This document shows, piece after piece, positions 7,879-15,443 of a stretch of 64,000 nucleotides of DNA. The stretch comes from Bacteroidaceae bacterium. GTDB taxonomy: Bacteria > Bacteroidota > Bacteroidia > Bacteroidales > Bacteroidaceae. Position 1 is the first letter of the stretch; each line of letters starts with the position of its first letter. Both the position numbers and the translations under genes were made by a program. The notes under the pieces are model-generated. The model did no database searches and was not told where the DNA came from. It saw only the letters and a program-made list of their open reading frames with translations. The DNA is taken from assembly GCA_017507105.1 (NCBI GenBank), contig JAFWBM010000003.1:17317-81316 (forward strand), written 5' to 3'.

Positions 7879-8841
7879 TTATCGTTTTATTATTGTACGA
7901 CCATTTATTATATATATACCAGGCTTGTTGATACTTTCTATTTTGCGACCGGATAGATCGAAAATCAATTTACTCTCTTCTTCTTTCATTTCCGGTGTTA
8001 TTATACTTGTATCTTCTTCTTTATCGGGCTTGAGCATAAAATAGGCTCTATGTGATTTTGAGTAGTCACTGTAGGCATCCGGTTTCATTTCATCTAGTTT
8101 AAACCAACCATTACCTTGACCTCCCCATCCCCAATTGAAATGAAAATAATTTTTATCGGTATATCCATCAAGTATAAATATATGTCGACCACCACTTAGG
8201 GTTATAGATGAGTATGGTATGGGACATCCGGCATCCAGACTCTCTTTTATATACTGTATCCAAAGTTTGTCATTTGCAATAATATCTCTGCTGGTGGCCA
8301 TAGTTGCCGATGATGTATTAGGTGACTCACACTTATATTTGAATACATCAATTAATTTGCCGGCTCCCTCTCCTCCTGCACCGGAATCTGTGCTGCCGGT
8401 TCCATATACAACCTGATAGGCATATCCAAGATCACGCATCAAAATAGCTACTGCATCAGCTTCAATGTCATTATATCCCTCCCTATAACTATCAAGCATA
8501 TTATCCCAATCGTAATCGTGTCCAAGAATTATACTTTCACCGGTGCCTGAATGATATACTTTCTTTTCATTTGCACATACAGGCCACTTGTAGTAATGCA
8601 TAAGAATAGCATATGCCGTTGGTACACAGCCTGTTAATGCTTGCTTTCCATTACTTGTAAAACATAGTTTGTTAAATGGAGAGGTTTGATCCCAGTTTGC
8701 TGTCTCCAAATAAACTACTATATTGCCATATTCACTTTCAGTTGCTCCTGCCTTTTCAGCAGTTTGTGCTGCAGTAGCAGTAGATATTGTTACCAATAAT
8801 ATAAATAAAGTAACATGTAAATTTGTAATCTTGATATTCAT
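7879..8841 (-). CDS. Secreted C10 family (streptopain-like) cysteine protease with short T9SS-like tail
   Basis: Predicted secreted cysteine protease of 320 residues. The frame is open to 8898, but the ATG at 8841 leads into a good signal peptide ending near TATAAQ. The catalytic Cys72 lies in TGCVPTA and the catalytic His220 in SGGRHIFILDGY, followed by FNWGWGG, which is typical of the C10 active site. Only about 40 residues separate the signal peptide from the mature-like domain, so the long inhibitory propeptide of SpeB is absent. The end (FDLSGRK...GIYIINGRTIIKR, about 294-320) resembles the short type 9 secretion sorting tails of Prevotella-like species. Relatives degrade host or dietary proteins; some are bacteriocin-processing enzymes. 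The substrate is unknown. Confidence 0.88.
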   Translation of the reverse strand: MNIKITNLHVTLFILLVTISTATAAQTAEKAGATESEYGNIVVYLETANWDQTSPFNKLCFTSNGKQALTGCVPTAYAILMHYYKWPVCANEKKVYHSGTGESIILGHDYDWDNMLDSYREGYNDIEADAVAILMRDLGYAYQVVYGTGSTDSGAGGEGAGKLIDVFKYKCESPNTSSATMATSRDIIANDKLWIQYIKESLDAGCPIPYSSITLSGGRHIFILDGYTDKNYFHFNWGWGGQGNGWFKLDEMKPDAYSDYSKSHRAYFMLKPDKEEDTSIITPEMKEEESKLIFDLSGRKIESINKPGIYIINGRTIIKR

Positions 8842-8947
8842 TTTATAATTTAATGAAACGGTTTTATATATATTCATGTGAATCAGTATTTGATTCATTT
8901 TAAATATAACAATAAGAGGTCAACTACTGATTCAAATTATTCAATAA

Positions 8948-10369
8948 TCATTCTGTATAGCTGCTATTGTCCCAGCAATGAGTACACAAATCGCACTTAG
9001 GTAAGCCTATTGCAGCTACCAGGTCATCCAGACGTTGGAATTTAAGAGATGTGAGTTGGAGATGCTTACGCATTATTTCCACCATTTCCTTATGTTTTGA
9101 GCTGTCCGGATCTACATACTGCATACATATTTCGTCGGTAAGGTTATCCGTTCCTTCCATATCTCTAATGACTCTTCGAGTGTAGAGATCATAAGTGCTG
9201 CGAGATGTAGAAAAGTTCAGGAACTTACATGGAAATATGAGAGGAGGACATGCTATGCGCATATGAATCTCTGCAATTCCTGTATCATGAAGTTTTACTA
9301 TGTTGTCTTTCAGTTGGGTGCCTCTTACAATTGAGTCGTCCATGAATACAACTTTCTGCCCATATGTGAGCTTCTCGTTGGGAAGCAATTTCATTTTTGC
9401 TACAAGATCTCTCATTTTCTGATTCTGCGGCATAAAACTTCGTGGCCAGGTTGGAGTATATTTTACAAAAGGTCTCTTATATGGTACTCTTTTTTCATTT
9501 GAGTACCCGATAGCGTGACCTACACCTGAATCAGGAATACCGGCTGCATAGTCAATCTGCAAATCGGAATCATGCCTTGCCATTGCAGCACCGCTTTCGT
9601 AGCGTGCATTCTCGACATTAATTCCTTCATACCATGCAGAAGGATAGCCATAGTAGACCCAAAGGAAAGAACATATTTGCTTTCTGCAGCCCGGAGGTGC
9701 TACTTCTCGTACACCGTCGGCACTCATTTGTACTATTTCACCGGGACCGAGATCCTTAACATATGAATATCCTAAATTTGTATAACTTGAACTTTCACTA
9801 GCGCATACGTATCCCTTATCGTTTTTACCTATTGAAATTGGAGTCCTTCCCAATTTATCACGTGCTGCATATATGGCATGGTCTGTAAGAACAAGCATAG
9901 AACATGAGCCCTTGATACTATTCTGTACGAGCTCGATACCTTCTTTTATTGAGTTTCCCATACCAATGAGCATGGCAACCAATTCTGTGGCATTGATTTC
10001 AGAACTAGAAAGTTCCGAGAAGTGCATTCGTTGATTCAAGAGTTTCTCTGTAAGTTCCTTTAAATTATCGATACGAGCTACTGTTACTACTGCGTACCTA
10101 CCCAAATGTGATGTAATTGTAATAGGTTGTGATTCATTATCAGATATAACACCTATACCCATTTGAGAATCTTCGAACTTATGTAACTCATCCTCGAATT
10201 TATTTCTAAAATATCCGTTTTCAAGCGAATGAATTGAACGAATGAACTTTTCTCCATTATAAAATGCCATACCGGCACGTTTAGTACCCAGATGAGAGTG
10301 ATAGTCAGTTCCATAAAAAACATCACTAACACATTCGTGGCGCGACACACATCCAAAAAATCCAGACAT
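8948..10369 (-). CDS. Amidophosphoribosyltransferase-like protein lacking the catalytic cysteine
   Basis: A 473-residue homologue of PurF (glutamine PRPP amidotransferase). The N-terminal class II glutaminase-like domain (about 1-225) starts MSGFFG where active enzymes start MCGI, so the nucleophilic Cys is replaced by Ser and glutamine hydrolysis is unlikely. The C-terminal phosphoribosyltransferase domain keeps the PRPP loop VVFMDDSIVRGT (340-351). Cysteines 233, 381, 459 and 462 sit where Bacillus-type PurF binds a 4Fe-4S cluster; an extra Cys465 follows. The gene is the last of a leftward cluster after xpt and a purine permease, so a role in purine or PRPP metabolism is likely. It could use ammonia, regulate the cluster, or act on another base. 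True PurF is presumably elsewhere in the genome. Confidence 0.85.
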   Translation of the reverse strand: MSGFFGCVSRHECVSDVFYGTDYHSHLGTKRAGMAFYNGEKFIRSIHSLENGYFRNKFEDELHKFEDSQMGIGVISDNESQPITITSHLGRYAVVTVARIDNLKELTEKLLNQRMHFSELSSSEINATELVAMLIGMGNSIKEGIELVQNSIKGSCSMLVLTDHAIYAARDKLGRTPISIGKNDKGYVCASESSSYTNLGYSYVKDLGPGEIVQMSADGVREVAPPGCRKQICSFLWVYYGYPSAWYEGINVENARYESGAAMARHDSDLQIDYAAGIPDSGVGHAIGYSNEKRVPYKRPFVKYTPTWPRSFMPQNQKMRDLVAKMKLLPNEKLTYGQKVVFMDDSIVRGTQLKDNIVKLHDTGIAEIHMRIACPPLIFPCKFLNFSTSRSTYDLYTRRVIRDMEGTDNLTDEICMQYVDPDSSKHKEMVEIMRKHLQLTSLKFQRLDDLVAAIGLPKCDLCTHCWDNSSYTE

Positions 10370-10444
10370 AGATAATGATTCTTAATTGTGACTTTATAAA
10401 ATATATTGTAAATATTTCTGTTTTTATTTAGTTTTAAGGACAAT

Positions 10445-11785
10445 TCATTTATCCTTTATTCTGATTGTTGCATTAGCAATTATAGCCACTAATCCACCGG
10501 TTGTTATACCTGATGAAAAAATGGTACGAATAGACTCCGGCAGCTGAGACAATATCTCCGGAACCAACTCCACACTAAGTCCAAAACTGAGACTTATAGC
10601 TATAACTAAAGTTGCTTTACGATCAATGTTCTGCGAAGCAATAATACGGATTCCGGCTGCTGCAACAGTACCAAACATTAGTAATGTCGCTCCTCCCAGA
10701 ACCGGCTCGGGCATTAAAGAAAAGACCAAGCCAATAGCAGGGAAGAGACCTAATATTACCAACATACCGGCTATAAAATAGCCTACATATCGGCTTGCAA
10801 CTCCTGTAAGTTGAATCATACCATTGTTCTGAGCAAAAATGGAGTTTGGGAAAGAATTGAATATACCTGCCATCATGGAATTTATACCGTCAGCCAATAT
10901 TCCTCCTGAAGCACGTTTCATAAATTTATCCCCTTCAACAGGTTGTCCCGAAATAAGTGAATTGGCTGTAATGTCTCCATATGCCTCGATAGCTGTTATC
11001 AAATAAACCAATGCCAACGACACTATGGCAGAGATATCAAATGTTATGCCATAACGGAAAGGTATTGGAATGTTCAGACTTCCATAATCTTGAATGGCCG
11101 AGAAGTCTACCATACCTAATGTATATGATACAACATATCCCACTGTCAAACCGATTACAATGGAACTCATGCGCAAATATTTATTGCTGCTTCTGTTGAA
11201 AAATATTATAAGTATTAATACGAGTACAGATAGACCTATGTGTTCAAACGAACCAAATGTTCCATTGACCTTGGCAGCCTCTCCACCTCCACATGCTGTA
11301 ATTCCGACACGAATGAGGCTCAAACCAATCAAAGTCACCACAATACCTGACACCAACGGAGTAATAATACGTCTCGTATATTTAAGCACTCGGCTTACCA
11401 ACATCTCAACAACGGAACCGGCAATCGTTGCCCCAAAAACGGCAGGTAGTCCTCCTATAGTACCGGCTGCTATTATAGGACCTATAAAAGAGAAACTGGT
11501 ACCTTGCACGCACAGGAGTCCGCAACCAATAGGACCAAACTTGCGGCATTGGATAAATGTTGCAAGCCCTGATACAAACAAGGACATTGATACTAAAAAA
11601 CCTGTTGTCGCTAAATCCAATTTCAACGCACCTGCAATGATAAGCGGAGGTGTGATGATTGCTACAAAAATAGCTAACAAGTGTTGTAAGGCTGCAAAAA
11701 ATGTATCACGTAGTGGAGGACGTTCTTCCAATCCGTATATCAATCCTTGCGGCATATCACAAGATACTGTTTCTTGGTGTTTCAT
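10445..11785 (-). CDS. NCS2 family nucleobase (xanthine/uric acid-type) permease
   Basis: Inner-membrane nucleobase:cation symporter of the NCS2 (xanthine/uracil permease) family, 446 residues with about 12-14 hydrophobic segments. Family marks include IEAYGDITANS (binding-site Glu in transmembrane segment 8), GGILADGINSMMAGIFNSFPNS (segment 9-10 region) and the N-terminal ALQHLLAIF with its substrate-binding His. A TTG at 11794 could extend the frame, but the ATG at 11785 is favoured: an AAGGAGG sequence lies about 10 bases upstream, at the 3' end of xpt. It starts 5 bases after the xpt stop, so the two are translated together. The pairing with xpt points to xanthine (or guanine) as substrate; uric acid is an alternative. 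Confidence 0.92.
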   Translation of the reverse strand: MKHQETVSCDMPQGLIYGLEERPPLRDTFFAALQHLLAIFVAIITPPLIIAGALKLDLATTGFLVSMSLFVSGLATFIQCRKFGPIGCGLLCVQGTSFSFIGPIIAAGTIGGLPAVFGATIAGSVVEMLVSRVLKYTRRIITPLVSGIVVTLIGLSLIRVGITACGGGEAAKVNGTFGSFEHIGLSVLVLILIIFFNRSSNKYLRMSSIVIGLTVGYVVSYTLGMVDFSAIQDYGSLNIPIPFRYGITFDISAIVSLALVYLITAIEAYGDITANSLISGQPVEGDKFMKRASGGILADGINSMMAGIFNSFPNSIFAQNNGMIQLTGVASRYVGYFIAGMLVILGLFPAIGLVFSLMPEPVLGGATLLMFGTVAAAGIRIIASQNIDRKATLVIAISLSFGLSVELVPEILSQLPESIRTIFSSGITTGGLVAIIANATIRIKDK

Positions 11786-11790
11786 TCTTG

Positions 11791-12363
11791 TCAATCCTCC
11801 TTGAATTTGATTTCACAATTGTCCAAACTCTTGATAATAGCCAATGACTCAACATGAATATTCATTTCACGGAGCATATTTCCTCCCGATTGAAAAGCTT
11901 TCTCTATGAGGAATCCCATTCCTACTAACTTGGCACCTGCCTGATTGACTAAATCCATTATACCTTTCCCTGCATTTCCGTTGGCAAGGAAATCGTCAAT
12001 AAAAAGAACTTTGTCTTCCGGTTGTATGTAATCTTTGCTAACACATATAGTATATGTCTGATTCTTTGTAAACGAAAACACTTCTGTCTCCAACATATTT
12101 TCCATAGTGCTTGGTTTACGTTTCTTGGCAAATACTACAGGGAGTTCCAATAGATAGCCTACCATAATTGCCGGCGCAATACCACTCGCCTCGACGGTTA
12201 ATATTTTATTGATTTCTGTTCCGGCAAAACGTCTGACGAACTCTACTGCCATAGATTTCATCAAGATAGGGTCCATCTGATGATTGATGAAATTATCAAC
12301 TTTTAATATTCCACCGGGGAAACAACGTCCGTCTTTTTGGATTCTCTCCTTCAATGCTTTCAT
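11791..12363 (-). CDS. xpt: Xanthine phosphoribosyltransferase
   Basis: Converts xanthine (and more weakly guanine) plus PRPP to the nucleotide, a purine salvage step in the cytoplasm. The 190-residue length matches Bacillus Xpt (about 194). The N-terminus ([32 protein letters not shown], quoted in part: FINHQMDP at 25-32) and the PRPP-binding loop [14 protein letters not shown] (119-132) are diagnostic of this family. The ATG at 12363 is chosen over one at 12375 because it gives the family N-terminus. It is the first gene of the xpt-permease-PurF-like cluster. A strong -7 promoter box is at 12393-12400. I saw no purine riboswitch upstream. Confidence 0.94.
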   Translation of the reverse strand: MKALKERIQKDGRCFPGGILKVDNFINHQMDPILMKSMAVEFVRRFAGTEINKILTVEASGIAPAIMVGYLLELPVVFAKKRKPSTMENMLETEVFSFTKNQTYTICVSKDYIQPEDKVLFIDDFLANGNAGKGIMDLVNQAGAKLVGMGFLIEKAFQSGGNMLREMNIHVESLAIIKSLDNCEIKFKED

Positions 12364-12392
12364 AGTTATGAACAAATCATGATATTGGAATG

Positions 12393-12400
12393 CAAAGGTA
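12393..12400 (-). promoter_or_regulatory. xpt promoter -7 box
   Basis: On the minus strand the sequence TACCTTTG fits the Bacteroidota -7 consensus TAnnTTTG, 30 bases before the xpt ATG. No clear TTG -33 element lies 19-21 bases further upstream. The remainder of the 304-base divergent gap (12364-12667) is AT-rich and shows no further structure. Confidence 0.6.
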
Positions 12401-12667
12401 TAAAATTAAATTATCTCATGATAACTTATAGAAAAAAAGTTGTTTTGAAACTCTTTAAATTTAAATAACATTCAAAAATGTTTTATGGAAAATTTAAAAC
12501 AAGCAATAAATGCGATGTTCCTTTTTTGAAATATCGCTTTTTATTGTTTTCTTTGTGCGCACTTTTAGAAACTATTTAAAATTATATAGTTAATTTTATA
12601 GGATATAAATAATTATAGAAACTAAAAGAATTTCTCAATATCAAAAACAAGACTTTTATTGACATGT

Positions 12668-13795
12668 ATGAATAAAGCCAAAGTTTATTTTACCGATTTC
12701 AGAACAAAGGCAAACGGCGATGGATTGCCTATGAAGTTAAAGAAACTGATTAAGAAAGCCGGTATTGCAAATCTTAATCTGGAGGGGAAATTTGTTGCCA
12801 TAAAGCTACATTTTGGTGAGATGGGAAATATCAGCTATCTGCGTCCCAATTATGCCAGAGCTGTTGTGGATGTTGTCAAAGAACTAGGTGGAAAACCGTT
12901 TCTTACCGACTGCAATACAATGTACCCCGGTAGCAGAAAGAATGCCATAGAACATCTTTATTGTGCATGGGAAAATGGCTTTACTCCGTTGACAGTAGGT
13001 TGTCCCATAATAATAGGTGACGGACTTAAGGGTACCGACGATATAGAGGTACCTGTAGAGGGTGGCGAATATGTTGAAAATGCAAAGATAGGTCGTGCCA
13101 TAATGGATGCCGATGTGTTCATAAGTCTTAACCATTTCAAGGGACATGAGATGACAGGTTTCGGTGGTGCCATAAAAAATATAGGTATGGGCTGCGGCTC
13201 GCGTGCCGGAAAGACCGAGCAACATATTAGCGGACAACCGGTTATTGACGCAGATTTGTGCAGGGGATGTAAGAAGTGTATGCAACAATGTGCCAATAAT
13301 GGTCTTGTATTCGACAACGATACAAAGAAAATGCATATAGACAAGGAGTTTTGTGTAGGTTGCGGGCGCTGTTTGGGGGCTTGTAATTTCGATGCGATAA
13401 ACTTCGAGAACTTTCATGCTCCACAGTTGCTTAATAGAAAAATGGCTGAGTATGCAAAGGCTGTAGTTTCAGGCCGTCCTCAGTTCCACATATCATTGGT
13501 AGTGGATGTATCGCCCAATTGCGATTGTCATTGTGAGAACGATGTGCCTATACTTCCAAATATTGGAATGTTTGCATCAACCGATCCTCTGGCATTGGAT
13601 CAGGCATGTGTAGATGCTTGTATGGCGGCGAAGCCCATGCCCGGCAGCCAGCTTTATGAGAGGATGCATGCACCGGGATTCTGCGACAAGCACGATCATT
13701 TTACAAACTCTACACCCGAGTCGGAGTGGAAATCATGTCTTGAGCATGCTGCAAAGATAGGGCTTGGTACACGTGAGTATGAGTTAATAAAATAA
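12668..13795 (+). CDS. DUF362 protein with two ferredoxin-type 4Fe-4S clusters
   Basis: A 375-residue cytoplasmic iron-sulfur protein. The N-terminal DUF362 part (about 1-190) is followed by two ferredoxin motifs: C198-x2-C201-x2-C204-x3-C208 and C229-x2-C232-x2-C235-x3-C239. DUF362 sequence then resumes to the end, with a further Cys-rich CDCHCEND stretch. A TTG codon at 12659 could begin the frame, but the ATG at 12668 (MNKAKVYF) is the normal start. Proteins of this family are widespread in anaerobes; an electron-transfer role is inferred from the clusters, with no substrate known. The LicD-like gene begins 12 bases downstream, so the two are probably one transcript. Confidence 0.88.
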   Translation: MNKAKVYFTDFRTKANGDGLPMKLKKLIKKAGIANLNLEGKFVAIKLHFGEMGNISYLRPNYARAVVDVVKELGGKPFLTDCNTMYPGSRKNAIEHLYCAWENGFTPLTVGCPIIIGDGLKGTDDIEVPVEGGEYVENAKIGRAIMDADVFISLNHFKGHEMTGFGGAIKNIGMGCGSRAGKTEQHISGQPVIDADLCRGCKKCMQQCANNGLVFDNDTKKMHIDKEFCVGCGRCLGACNFDAINFENFHAPQLLNRKMAEYAKAVVSGRPQFHISLVVDVSPNCDCHCENDVPILPNIGMFASTDPLALDQACVDACMAAKPMPGSQLYERMHAPGFCDKHDHFTNSTPESEWKSCLEHAAKIGLGTREYELIK

Positions 13796-13807
13796 GAAGT
13801 TCATCTT

Positions 13808-14602
13808 ATGAGAGAAATTCATACCGACGAACTGAAAAGAATACAGATAGGAATATTGGACGACGTTGCCCTATTTTGCAAGCAACACAACCTGCGTTAC
13901 TATCTTGCTTATGGTACGCTGCTTGGTGCGGTTAGGCACAAGGGATATATCCCATGGGATGATGATATAGATATACATATGCCGCGCCCCGACTACGAGA
14001 AGTTTCTTGCAACGTACAATGCTGATGGGAAAGATAATATTGCTGTGGCACCGGAACTTGACGCCAGGTATAGACTCCCTTTTGCCAAGGTATATCGCAA
14101 AGGAACCGTAGTAAAAGAGAATCACTTTAAGCCAGATCTCTTTGGTGTATATATAGACATATTCCCTCTTGATGGATATGCCGACAAAAAACAGGCATAC
14201 GAATGTGGCGAGATGCGAAGATATATGCATGTCAAGAACTCGGTTTTCCTTCACGAAATGAGCCCGATACGTAAGTTGCGTCTTGCCGTCACAAAACTTA
14301 TATTGCTACCATTTAATCTTAAAGGGATGTTGGCTCGCATAAAAACTCTTGCCACAAAACAAGAGTTCGATAGCAGTGAATATGTTTTCAGTTCCTATTC
14401 GCGACTGGCTGTTAAGGAGGTATTCCACCACTCTGTTTTCGATAGATACAAGATTGTTATATTCGAAGGAAAAGAGTATCGTGCCCCTGTTGATTGTGAC
14501 AGCTATCTGAAAGCGCTCTATGGCAATTATATGGCTTTACCACCCGAGGATAAACGAATATCTACACATAATTCCCGGGCATGGAGCTTAGAGGATAATT
14601 AA
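13808..14602 (+). CDS. LicD family phosphotransferase
   Basis: A 264-residue member of the LicD (nucleotidyltransferase-fold) family. In Haemophilus and pneumococcus LicD transfers phosphocholine from CDP-choline to surface glycans; relatives transfer other phospho-groups. The core motif is clear: GTLLGAVRHKG (residues 36-46) followed by the metal-binding DDDID (51-55). There is no signal peptide or membrane segment, consistent with a cytoplasmic enzyme acting on glycan precursors. It follows the DUF362 gene by 12 bases. About 0.8 kb downstream, beyond rpsP, is a LicC/PntC-like nucleotidyltransferase fusion that could supply an activated donor. That link rests on proximity only. The acceptor and the transferred group are unknown. 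Confidence 0.88.
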   Translation: MREIHTDELKRIQIGILDDVALFCKQHNLRYYLAYGTLLGAVRHKGYIPWDDDIDIHMPRPDYEKFLATYNADGKDNIAVAPELDARYRLPFAKVYRKGTVVKENHFKPDLFGVYIDIFPLDGYADKKQAYECGEMRRYMHVKNSVFLHEMSPIRKLRLAVTKLILLPFNLKGMLARIKTLATKQEFDSSEYVFSSYSRLAVKEVFHHSVFDRYKIVIFEGKEYRAPVDCDSYLKALYGNYMALPPEDKRISTHNSRAWSLEDN

Positions 14603-14639
14603 AAACATTTTATTGTTGTGAGAATTAACGATTTTGGAG

Positions 14640-14670
14640 TTGTATATTAAAATAAAAAGCAGTATCTTTG
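14640..14670 (+). promoter_or_regulatory. rpsP promoter
   Basis: A TTG (14640-14642), a 20-base spacer and TATCTTTG (14663-14670) match the Bacteroidota -33/-7 promoter pattern. It is 58 bases before the rpsP ATG. Confidence 0.8.
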
Positions 14671-14682
14671 CAGCGCCGATAC

Positions 14683-14699
14683 GAGTTATCGGATAACTC
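14683..14699. promoter_or_regulatory. Palindrome in the rpsP leader
   Basis: GAGTTATC (14683-14690) and GATAACTC (14692-14699) form a perfect inverted repeat around one G, just after the expected transcription start. It may be an operator or an mRNA hairpin involved in S16 control; there is no direct evidence. Confidence 0.3.
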
Positions 14700-14728
14700 A
14701 AATCATTAACCAATTAAATTCATTTAAA

Positions 14729-15280
14729 ATGGCAACAAAAATCCGATTGCAAAGAAGAGGACGTAAACATTACGCATTCTATTCTATTGTGGTTGCAGAT
14801 TCGAGAGCTCCACGTGATGGAAAGTTCGTTGAGAAAATCGGTACTTACAACCCCAACACCGACCCCGCAACAGTTGAACTTAACTTTGAGCGCGCTTTGT
14901 ATTGGGTAAACAATGGTGCACAGCCTACCGACACAGCACGCAACATCCTTTCTCGCGAGGGCGTTTATCTTATGAAGCACCTCCAGGGTGGTGTTAAGAA
15001 GGGCGCATTCGACGAGGCTGCTGCGCAGGCTAAGTTCGAGGCTTGGAAAGCCGACAAGACAAATGCACTCAACGGCATAAAGAGCAAGAACGAGCAGGCT
15101 AAACGTGACGATAAGAAAGCACGTCTTGAGGCCGAGAAAGAGGTAAACGCTGCGATTGCCAAGAAAGTAGCAGACAAGAAGGCTGCAGAGGCACTTGCTA
15201 AGGCTGAGGCAGAGGCTGCTGCAGCTGCAGAGAATGCAGAGGCAGAAACTACTGCAGAAGAGACACCCGCAGAGGCATAA
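14729..15280 (+). CDS. rpsP: 30S ribosomal protein S16 with long C-terminal extension
   Basis: S16 is a small-subunit ribosomal protein needed for 30S assembly. The first ~80 residues ([13 protein letters not shown]..., then YNPNTDP and the [11 protein letters not shown] segment) are canonical S16. The protein continues to 183 residues, about 100 longer than E. coli S16, with a highly charged Ala/Lys/Glu-rich, probably helical tail ending in [11 protein letters not shown]. Such tails are typical of S16 in Bacteroidota; their role is not known to me. It has its own promoter and a strong terminator, so it is transcribed alone here rather than with rimM-trmD-rplS as in E. coli. Confidence 0.96.
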   Translation: MATKIRLQRRGRKHYAFYSIVVADSRAPRDGKFVEKIGTYNPNTDPATVELNFERALYWVNNGAQPTDTARNILSREGVYLMKHLQGGVKKGAFDEAAAQAKFEAWKADKTNALNGIKSKNEQAKRDDKKARLEAEKEVNAAIAKKVADKKAAEALAKAEAEAAAAAENAEAETTAEETPAEA

Positions 15281-15330
15281 ATAATACCTCTAAGCTCATC
15301 CACATAACAGTGGATAGTTGCTCAAATCTT

Positions 15331-15381
15331 AAGGACAGACGAAATTCTTGCAATCAGTAGTTTTTCGCTCTGTCCTTTTTT
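15331..15381 (+). terminator. rpsP intrinsic terminator
   Basis: AAGGACAGA (15331-15339) pairs with TCTGTCCTT (15369-15377), followed by a T-rich tract. The loop is long (29 bases). Confidence 0.75.
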
Positions 15382-15443
15382 GATTTTAAAAGCAGATGCG
15401 AAGGAAAGCTCCATCTTGCAACGACCATTAAATAAACAATAAT

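Noticed and set aside
11094..11804. 236-codon ORF antisense to the permease gene
   Set aside because: It lies wholly opposite the NCS2 permease, whose family motifs are clear; its composition is a shadow of the membrane protein codons.
12364..12667. Possible purine riboswitch upstream of xpt
   Set aside because: The conserved loop sequences and three-stem layout of purine riboswitches were not found; only a -7 promoter box is visible.
12884..13417. 177-codon ORF antisense to the DUF362 gene
   Set aside because: The sense strand encodes conserved cluster cysteines; the antisense frame has no domain.
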